From contig CANPDS010000049.1 in assembly GCA_947573015.1 (NCBI GenBank), forward strand, positions 1 to 11,605: a DNA stretch of 11,605 bases, in the 5' to 3' direction. Below the pieces are notes generated by a model that saw only the letters and a list, made by a program, of their open reading frames with translations, had not been told where the DNA came from and did no database searches. How positions within the stretch are numbered: the stretch's first letter is position 1; each line of letters begins with the position of its first letter. This DNA is from an uncultured Muribaculum sp. GTDB taxonomy: Bacteria > Bacteroidota > Bacteroidia > Bacteroidales > Muribaculaceae. Shown piece after piece: positions 5,269 through 11,605 of this stretch. Both the position numbers and the translations under genes were made by a program.

Positions 5269-7997
5269 TTCATCCCAATGGCGACAGTATTGAATTTGAA
5301 TATGAACGCATTGATTATATTGCATCATTATCTTATTGTGACGAGTTTAGATATATATGTAATCATTTTGCCACAGACGGAACTCCCATTTCAGTACAAG
5401 AGACGGGAACTGATCCTTATCAAGGCTCTTTGATGTCACCAGTTTATCTGACAAAAGTAACAGGGAATACATTCAAACTTCAATTGTATAATTCTGTAAG
5501 TGATGAATTGAATTACGAGAAAAACCATTACCAACGCTTATTACATTATGAAGGAAGTATAGAGAAACCGACAGAATATGATGCACCGATTTTCCTTAGT
5601 ATAAATGATACGTATGATATGGATGGGCAGATAGCAAAAATAAAATGGCATAAGTTGGACTCCATAAAATTCATTAATGAAAAGTCACAGGAATACAGGC
5701 AGATAAAGTTCGATTATGTCTGCGATAATCGGGTACGTCTTGCCTTACAGACGGTAACGTCAACAGACAGATTCGGCTTTCCCGAAGAGACATACCGATT
5801 CCGTTATCGCAATCTTTGGGAGATGCCACGATATCTATCAAGACAGACTGACCATTGGGGATATTATAACGGCATTGACTACAGTGCTAACCTATCATCT
5901 CGTAATCCGAATGCAGAGACATTGCTGTACGGGACTCTTGAAGAGATCATATATCCCTATGGAGGAAAGACGATATTTGAATTCGAGCCACATACATATT
6001 CAAAAGTTACCCATTATAGGGAATTTGGCGATATGGTGGATGTCGATGAAAAAATCACCGGGGGAGTTCGCATCCGAAAGATCATCAATATCCCCAATGA
6101 CAGCACTCCTGCATGGAACAAGGAATTTCGTTATGTATATAATTATACTCAGAATACTACTGAAGGCATATCATCCGGCATTCTTGAGGGATATCCGACA
6201 TACAATATGGATGTACCTATCTCTGGAGGTCAGTTGGCTACTGAAGGTTCAACGGTGTCATTAAGTCATATAATAAATAGCTCAGGCTTACATATTGGAT
6301 ATCCGGAAGTTGTGGAACTGCATGATGATGGAGGTTATGAGATACATCGTTTTACAAGTTGTCTTGATCCGGAATATCAGGACATTGCACCTGTGCGAAG
6401 TACAATATCTCCGAGATTTGTGCCTATAAACAGCATGGCTCATTATCGAGGATATCCTATATGGGATAAGTATTTTAACAAGGATGGGAAAATTTTAAAG
6501 CATTCATCATATGCTTACGGAAGGATTGCTGCCGATAAGATGTATGCACCGGGAATATACAGTCCACTTTTGGAATATATGGCTTATAGTTTCTATAAGA
6601 ACTATGTATTTAATCTTGTGCGTACAAAAGAAGAACATCGTATATACAGTCCGGTCAATACTTCCGGCAGTTTCAGTACAGTAACTTACAAGCGATATAA
6701 TGCCTTAGGTCAACTTAAATCTGATTCGACTGTAACATTTTGCAATGGCTCTCCGGTCAGGGATGTGACATCATATACTTATGAGTGGGAGAATAATAAA
6801 GATTTTTCCTGCCGATTTTATATGGGCTATATCGGTGAAGTAGCGCGTAGCCGCAATGGTAATATGCAGGATCGCACTATTTATAGCTATTCACTATCGG
6901 ATGAGATTCCATATGTATCAAGGGTTAGTCTAAAAGCCGGTGTATCTTCAGCAACAAAGACACTGTATGCATGTTCAAAAGTGAATGTGAAGGGGCAACC
7001 GGTGGAAGTTTTTTACTCGGATATGATCCCTGTCATCTATCTATGGGGTAAGGACTATTTGCATCCAACCGCCGTTATAAAAGGATGCGATCCAATTAAA
7101 GCGGCAAGTTTGCTTGGTTTCTCTCCTGATCAAGCGCCGGATTACGCCTATTCATTAAGTGAAAAGATCAAGCGTATGCGTGAGAATCTGCCTATGTGCG
7201 AAATCACGGAATATGCTTATACTCCACATGTCGGCGTTAGGTCTATAACTGCACCTTCCGGGAAGGGTACATATTATGATTACGATACATATTCACGTCT
7301 GATTTCCGTTTCAGACACACGTAAAGATCAATTAAGTGGATATCTTTATTCTTCATTCTCTGCCTCGGAGTCTGAACTGGACTATGCCACAACCGTAAGG
7401 AGCTATCTTGACAGAAATATTTCTATAATCGGGCCACGCATCATTAATCCAGACAGTATCCGTTATTATTGGGCCGACATTGAAGATCTCGGATTGCCAT
7501 ATCGGTGGAGCATAGACGGAGATTCATCTGTAGTCAAAATCAATCACCAAGGCAGATATCTCGCAATCCAACCTACTGCAAAATGGGAATTATACAAAAT
7601 ACTGGATCTTAAACTTACGGTATTCAATAAAGATGGCAGTGAACTCTGGAGCCGCTCACATGAACTGCTTAAGAGAGAGCACTATTATAAATTAGAGATG
7701 GAGAAAGTCTCATCATCTGCCGATAAAGTCAATCTCGTTCTAACCATTCATCCTATTGATCCAAACGACAATGTCTCGGGAGTATATGTCAAAGTGAATG
7801 GCAAGACTGTAGGATCTGTCACAAAGAAAACTGACGAGCAGTTCGGAGCTGCTTCCAACGGAGTGCGAGGAGCTATTCAGATACCACGGGATTATACCGC
7901 CGATTTCTACCAGATAACCTTGATATCAAGTAGTCTGGAGGACACATGGGTATATAGTGCCGATGAACTTTTTTCACCAATAGAACAAGAGCAATAG
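5235..7997 (+). CDS. Rhs/SpvB-like cocoon protein, main body (downstream of frameshift)
   Basis: This is the continuation of the gene begun at 4501. The homologous sequence starts at 5265 (IIHPNGDSIEFEYE); the preceding ten residues from the ATG at 5235 are an out-of-frame artefact. Numbering below is for the joined 1165-residue protein. The body is rich in Tyr, Asp and beta-strand segments of the kind FEYE..YI, YRFRYRNLW and YSYSLSDE. Near residue 849 it has VIYLWGKDYLHPTAVIKG, matching the 'isYlWGYn..ypiA.i..a' block of Bacteroidota Rhs-like proteins. At about 905-950 comes ITAPSGKGTYYDYDTYSRL with a YD repeat at 928. Many relatives end soon after this point; here about 210 further residues (955-1165) follow, beta-rich and Ig-like in appearance, ending EELF-like in SADELFSPIEQEQ. 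No Rhs core-associated domain or toxin tip is present. Base composition is clearly A+T-richer than the gene's first 320 bases. The next Rhs gene starts 3 bases after the TAG, implying co-expression. Confidence 0.8.
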   Translation: MGIIRMAFEKIIHPNGDSIEFEYERIDYIASLSYCDEFRYICNHFATDGTPISVQETGTDPYQGSLMSPVYLTKVTGNTFKLQLYNSVSDELNYEKNHYQRLLHYEGSIEKPTEYDAPIFLSINDTYDMDGQIAKIKWHKLDSIKFINEKSQEYRQIKFDYVCDNRVRLALQTVTSTDRFGFPEETYRFRYRNLWEMPRYLSRQTDHWGYYNGIDYSANLSSRNPNAETLLYGTLEEIIYPYGGKTIFEFEPHTYSKVTHYREFGDMVDVDEKITGGVRIRKIINIPNDSTPAWNKEFRYVYNYTQNTTEGISSGILEGYPTYNMDVPISGGQLATEGSTVSLSHIINSSGLHIGYPEVVELHDDGGYEIHRFTSCLDPEYQDIAPVRSTISPRFVPINSMAHYRGYPIWDKYFNKDGKILKHSSYAYGRIAADKMYAPGIYSPLLEYMAYSFYKNYVFNLVRTKEEHRIYSPVNTSGSFSTVTYKRYNALGQLKSDSTVTFCNGSPVRDVTSYTYEWENNKDFSCRFYMGYIGEVARSRNGNMQDRTIYSYSLSDEIPYVSRVSLKAGVSSATKTLYACSKVNVKGQPVEVFYSDMIPVIYLWGKDYLHPTAVIKGCDPIKAASLLGFSPDQAPDYAYSLSEKIKRMRENLPMCEITEYAYTPHVGVRSITAPSGKGTYYDYDTYSRLISVSDTRKDQLSGYLYSSFSASESELDYATTVRSYLDRNISIIGPRIINPDSIRYYWADIEDLGLPYRWSIDGDSSVVKINHQGRYLAIQPTAKWELYKILDLKLTVFNKDGSELWSRSHELLKREHYYKLEMEKVSSSADKVNLVLTIHPIDPNDNVSGVYVKVNGKTVGSVTKKTDEQFGAASNGVRGAIQIPRDYTADFYQITLISSSLEDTWVYSADELFSPIEQEQ
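5260..5268 (+). other. Frameshift site: A6 tract followed directly by TAA
   Basis: The upstream frame reads TTG AAA AAA TAA. Re-reading one base, or having a seventh A, gives TTG AAA AAA ATA ATT CAT, i.e. LKKIIHPNG, joining the two frames into one 1165-residue protein with no missing residue. A single-base deletion in a homopolymer explains this whether real (mutation or phase variation) or a sequencing or assembly error. Programmed -1 slippage is less likely: the heptamer is G AAA AAA, not the X XXY YYZ type, so the P-site tRNA would mispair after slipping. Slippage of RNA polymerase on A6 is possible but the run is short. Confidence 0.85.
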
Positions 7998-8000
7998 ATC

Positions 8001-11000
8001 ATGGGCAGATATATAGCAAGCATAATCAGAGTTATTACATTGACTCTTCTTCTGACTGCTCTTCCCGGAGTCAATGCACATGCATATTCATTCGGTCAGA
8101 TTCAGGAGAAGCCGGTTGAGATCATTACAGCTCCCGGGAAATTCACATTTCTCAGCACCTTGAATCCATGCGACTGGGGTTTCTCTCCGTTGGCTACCAC
8201 CGGCAAGGAGATGTACTACACCATGACTCTCGAAGAGTCGATGGATGTGACATTGCTAACCCTTGGTTCCGACATATACTGCACTGAAATCAAAATGCTT
8301 GGACCTGATGGAACTCGCGTACAGCGTGCCATGTCATCAGCTGAATATCAGGATATGCTCAGGGAGGAGGGCCGTTGGGATGATGACACTTATTTCGTGG
8401 CTCAGGATTGCTTTATGGCATATGATCTTGTTCCAGGCACATACCGCATAACAGTGCAGGGTATAAAAGGTGGTAACTACAGCGCCACGAATGGGCCTGT
8501 GCGGCTTACAGTCATAGGCTATGATCTGTTTAATTTTGAGCATTCATTTACGGCTCCCGACTCCATACCAGGCACCCGTCAGAGTCCCTTCCCGATAGGG
8601 CGATTCAACAGGGAATTCTCTACAACAGTCGATAAGTCAAGATCTGATATGCCCCCGAGGGTATCGGAGATGTTCTTTGCCATTGAGCTGGCTGAGGCGA
8701 TGCCTCTATCGTTCGATTATGATGGCTCGCAGTATCAGATCTCGTTGTTTCAAAGTAATCCGAACAACTTTACCGTACTGCAGCCCACGACAGATGATGG
8801 CAGCGGAGGAATTGAATTCAATTCCGGCACCTATCTGTTGTGGGTCAAATTGCTTTCCGATGACAACGATGCCGTCTCTTTTTCAATCAGAGGAGGGCAG
8901 TCCAATGGTCAGGAAACGCCACCTGGAGGTCCTGATGACAAGGTATATTATGATCCTACTACCATAGGCAAAAACTATATCCGCACCCGTACCTATCTTG
9001 ATGCCGGGGGCACAGACTACCGCGAGGAGACGCTGTATGCCGACGGTCTGGGACGACAGTCGCAAAGGATTCTTACCGCAGGTTCTCCGGATGGCTCCGA
9101 CCTTGTATGGCGCTCCGATTACGACACTTCCGGACGGCCTGTGCGCAACTGGTTGCCGGGTCTGTCATCCACCGGAGGCTATGCTCCCCATGCGGATATC
9201 GACTATAGCCACTATGGAGGTGATACCGCGCCATATTCTTTGACTGAATACGAGCCGTCGACTCTCAACCGCCCCCGTCGGCAGTACGGACCCGGCGATG
9301 AGTGGCAGTCGTCAGGCACAGCGGTGATACATGAGTATGACACTTCATCTGCCTCAGGCGAGCTTAGTTGCTACTGCTATTCCGTCAGTGCTACGCCCGA
9401 CACACCGGAAATATCTGTAACGTGCAAGGGGCGCTATCTTTCGGGCGAGCTGTTGGTTGAGCGTGTCACTGATGAGGACGGCCGCGTATCGCTTGTCTTC
9501 ACCGACGGCTTCGGCCGCAAGGTGCTCGACCGCCGGGTACTGGAGGACGGGGTGTATGCCGACACCTATTATGTCTACGATATCTACGACAACCTCACTG
9601 TGGTGATCCCGCCGGAGGGATCGGCAGGTATGGCCGGGGTAGGGGTGTGGACTACCTCCTCATCCGCCCTCTCCGACTACTGCTACCTCTACTATTTCGA
9701 CCGTCTGCACCGCATGGTCGGTAAGAAACTCCCCGGCTGCGACAGGACCGAGACTGCCTATACCAGCACGAGCCAGCCGGTGGTCTGGCGAGGCGGCAAT
9801 CTGCGTGCTGCCGGGCGTTGGCAGTTCCTGATCACCGATATTCGGGGGCATGAGGTCATTACCGGCACCTGCTCCTCCTATACCTACACCTCCCCCATTG
9901 TGTTTGGCGTCCCATCGGGCTACACCATCCAGCCTATGCCGGAGCTGCAGGATATCGTGCCACACGTATCCCTTTTCGGCTACGATGTCTATGGCCTGGA
10001 GCTTGTCGATCCGGAGGTACTGACTGTGAGCTACTATGACGACTATTCGTTCACGGGTCTCGACTGCGTGGCCGGCGGCGACTCGCTGTCGTTCCGTCCG
10101 GGATCTCGTCCTATAGAGCTCTATCCATCTGCCCGGGGGATGCTCACCGGGCGTCTCACCGCCGTTCCGGTGTCCACCTCCTCCGATTCGCTCGAGTATC
10201 TCGCCTCGGCCTACTACTACGACCACCGGGGACGTACGGTACAGAGCGTAGAGGCCAACCGTCTTGGTGGCTACGACCGCACCACCACGGAGTACGACTA
10301 CGTGGACAACCCCGTATTCACCGAGCTGACCCACACTACTGCCGCAGACCCCACCGGCATCCTTCAGCAGTGGGAGCGCGAGTACGACCGTCAGGGCCGT
10401 GAGCTGGCGGTGCGCCACCATATCGGCATCAGGCCGTGGATTACACTATCCTCCAAGGAATACGACGCCGTAGGTCGCCTCCTTATCGATAAAGTCGGAG
10501 TTTCATCATCCGGCTATGCCACCACCTATGCCTACGACATCCGCTCGCGCCAGACCGCCCTCACCTCCGACCGCTACAGCCAGTGGCTCGCGTTCACCCC
10601 CGGCGGCAATGTGTGGCAGATGAAGTGGTCGGTAAGATTTCATGGAGAGACGGAGCGTACCTATGATTTTAAGTATGACGGACTGTCGAGGCTTAAGGAT
10701 GCACTGTATTCAGACGGCGATGGCAATGTCGGTCTCTTCAGCACCTCATATGGTTATGACCTCAACGGCAATGTTACCACACTTGACCGCCACGGCATCG
10801 TCGATCCAAATTCCGGACAGAATGGTGGCTTCATCGACCGCCTGACATACGAGTATAGCGGTAATCAGGTTACGCGCATCACGGACGATGCCCCGGCGCT
10901 CGTCTATCAGGGCGCGTACGATTTCGTGGATGGAACCGATGAGCCTAAGGAATATCTTTACGACGGCAACGGCAACATCATCATGGATCTCAACCGGGGC

Positions 11001-11605
11001 ATACCCGAGATAAAATATGATGTCAGCAACCGGCCGCGGCTGATACAGTTCGCCAACGGTGCACAGACGCGCTACATCTACGATGCACAGGGCCGCAAGC
11101 TCCGCACGGCGCACCGGGTGTCGTCTGTCGAACCGCTGGTCCCGGGAAGCGTCGGCACCTCCATCGTCGGCACGACTACCGACTACTGCGGACAGTTCGT
11201 CTACGAGGACGGGGAGCTTGTGCGCATCAACCTCGAGGACGGCTACATCAGCTACCGGCACAAGACCGGCTTAAAGTTATCCTACCCTGTATATCATTTC
11301 TTTATCCGCGACCACCTTGGTAATAATCGGGTAGATCTGGACTTTACCACGAGCACTCCGTCGGTCAACCAGATCAATCACTACTATCCCTATGGAATGC
11401 CGATGTATCTCGGCTACCGCAATGATGCCCAGCGCTGGAAGTTCGGAGGTAAGGAGCTCGACCGTGTCAACGGCCTCGACCTCTACGATTTCGAGGCGCG
11501 TGCATACGATCCGGCAACAATCCGCATGTGGCGTCCCGATGACCTCGCCGAGAAATACTATCCCATCTCCCCCTTCGCCTACTGCGCCAACAATCCCCTG
11601 ATCCT
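8001..11605 (+). CDS. Rhs repeat protein with core-associated domain, C-terminus beyond window
   Basis: An open frame of 1201 residues without a stop, truncated by the window edge. Residues 1-26 form a Sec signal peptide (RVITLTLLLTALPGVNA). Residues about 40-174 and 190-307 look like two beta-sandwich domains, each closing with a PGTYRITVQG or SGTYLLWVKL strand. A DUF6443-like block follows at 317-357 (YIRTRTYLDAGG and LYADGLGRQSQRI). Next come YVYDIYDNLTVVIPPEG at 524-540, YYFDRLHRMVGKKLPG at 564-579 and a cluster of YD repeats at 740-1028. The Rhs core-associated domain begins near 1098 (HFFIRDHLGNNRV) and continues with YYPYGM, WKFGGKELD, LYDFEARAYDP and FAYCANNPLI. Rhs proteins build a hollow beta-shell that encloses a C-terminal toxin released by self-cleavage. 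That site (usually DPxG a few residues after NPLxx) and the variable tip lie outside the window. The start is 3 bases after the previous gene. Confidence 0.93.
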   Translation, partial: MGRYIASIIRVITLTLLLTALPGVNAHAYSFGQIQEKPVEIITAPGKFTFLSTLNPCDWGFSPLATTGKEMYYTMTLEESMDVTLLTLGSDIYCTEIKMLGPDGTRVQRAMSSAEYQDMLREEGRWDDDTYFVAQDCFMAYDLVPGTYRITVQGIKGGNYSATNGPVRLTVIGYDLFNFEHSFTAPDSIPGTRQSPFPIGRFNREFSTTVDKSRSDMPPRVSEMFFAIELAEAMPLSFDYDGSQYQISLFQSNPNNFTVLQPTTDDGSGGIEFNSGTYLLWVKLLSDDNDAVSFSIRGGQSNGQETPPGGPDDKVYYDPTTIGKNYIRTRTYLDAGGTDYREETLYADGLGRQSQRILTAGSPDGSDLVWRSDYDTSGRPVRNWLPGLSSTGGYAPHADIDYSHYGGDTAPYSLTEYEPSTLNRPRRQYGPGDEWQSSGTAVIHEYDTSSASGELSCYCYSVSATPDTPEISVTCKGRYLSGELLVERVTDEDGRVSLVFTDGFGRKVLDRRVLEDGVYADTYYVYDIYDNLTVVIPPEGSAGMAGVGVWTTSSSALSDYCYLYYFDRLHRMVGKKLPGCDRTETAYTSTSQPVVWRGGNLRAAGRWQFLITDIRGHEVITGTCSSYTYTSPIVFGVPSGYTIQPMPELQDIVPHVSLFGYDVYGLELVDPEVLTVSYYDDYSFTGLDCVAGGDSLSFRPGSRPIELYPSARGMLTGRLTAVPVSTSSDSLEYLASAYYYDHRGRTVQSVEANRLGGYDRTTTEYDYVDNPVFTELTHTTAADPTGILQQWEREYDRQGRELAVRHHIGIRPWITLSSKEYDAVGRLLIDKVGVSSSGYATTYAYDIRSRQTALTSDRYSQWLAFTPGGNVWQMKWSVRFHGETERTYDFKYDGLSRLKDALYSDGDGNVGLFSTSYGYDLNGNVTTLDRHGIVDPNSGQNGGFIDRLTYEYSGNQVTRITDDAPALVYQGAYDFVDGTDEPKEYLYDGNGNIIMDLNRGIPEIKYDVSNRPRLIQFANGAQTRYIYDAQGRKLRTAHRVSSVEPLVPGSVGTSIVGTTTDYCGQFVYEDGELVRINLEDGYISYRHKTGLKLSYPVYHFFIRDHLGNNRVDLDFTTSTPSVNQINHYYPYGMPMYLGYRNDAQRWKFGGKELDRVNGLDLYDFEARAYDPATIRMWRPDDLAEKYYPISPFAYCANNPLI
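10218..11121 (+). repeat. YD-repeat block (protein-level repeats)
   Basis: Within the Rhs gene opening at 8001, Y-D-x-x-G/S-R/N units recur with tyrosines at residues 740 (YYYDHRGR), 795 (EYDRQGR), 821 (EYDAVGR), 845 (AYDIRSR), 892 (KYDGLSR), 919 (GYDLNGN), 987 (LYDGNGN), 1006 (KYDVSNR) and 1027 (IYDAQGR). An isolated earlier copy is at 374 (DYDTSGR). In Rhs and teneurin proteins these units form the spiralling beta-strands of the shell. They are diverged at the DNA level, so this is not a recent tandem duplication. Confidence 0.9.

Noticed and set aside
9660..10421. A 253-codon open frame on the minus strand
   Set aside because: It lies wholly antisense to the continuous Rhs frame in its most G+C-rich part, where stop codons are rare by chance. 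Its protein is low-complexity and matches no family I know.

Overview
The window looks like a Bacteroidales chromosome, probably Muribaculaceae or a close relative. This rests on the Bacteroidota-type Rhs proteins (SpvB-like entry motif, DUF6443-like block), a C-terminal segment resembling a type IX secretion sorting domain, two exact TAnnTTTG promoter elements, and roughly 50% G+C that varies strongly along the sequence. The family assignment is an inference.

Left part (1-3061): ordinary chromosomal genes. The 3' end of a GT4-type glycosyltransferase on the + strand meets a convergent minus-strand cluster. In transcription order the cluster is an extended-SDR NAD-dependent epimerase, a small three-helix membrane protein (coupled by an ATGA overlap), deoxyribose-phosphate aldolase DeoC, and a DUF2752 membrane protein. 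Region 3062-3323 is a divergent intergenic spacer with one predicted promoter facing each way.

Right part (3324-11605): a tightly packed + strand operon of secreted proteins. First comes an unrecognised 389-aa exported protein whose C-terminus resembles a T9SS sorting domain. Seven bases later is a large Rhs-type gene (4501-7997) beginning with a Sec signal and a SpvB/TcB-like cocoon-entry motif. It is split into two frames by a one-base shift in an A6 tract at 5260-5265. Three bases after it a second Rhs gene opens at 8001 and runs off the window. It has a signal peptide, two beta-sandwich-like N-terminal domains, a DUF6443-like block, about ten YD repeats and the start of the Rhs core-associated domain. 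The window stops at ...ANNPLI, just where the self-cleavage site and variable toxin tip of such proteins would normally follow, so neither toxin nor immunity gene is visible.

Inference: the two Rhs genes may together make one split cocoon, comparable to TcB plus TcC, with the first supplying the SpvB-like part and the second the Rhs core and cargo tip. Unlike T6SS-delivered Rhs proteins of Proteobacteria, both carry Sec signals. The G+C content falls abruptly at about position 4825 inside the first Rhs gene, suggesting that a conserved 5' end has been joined to a body of different origin.
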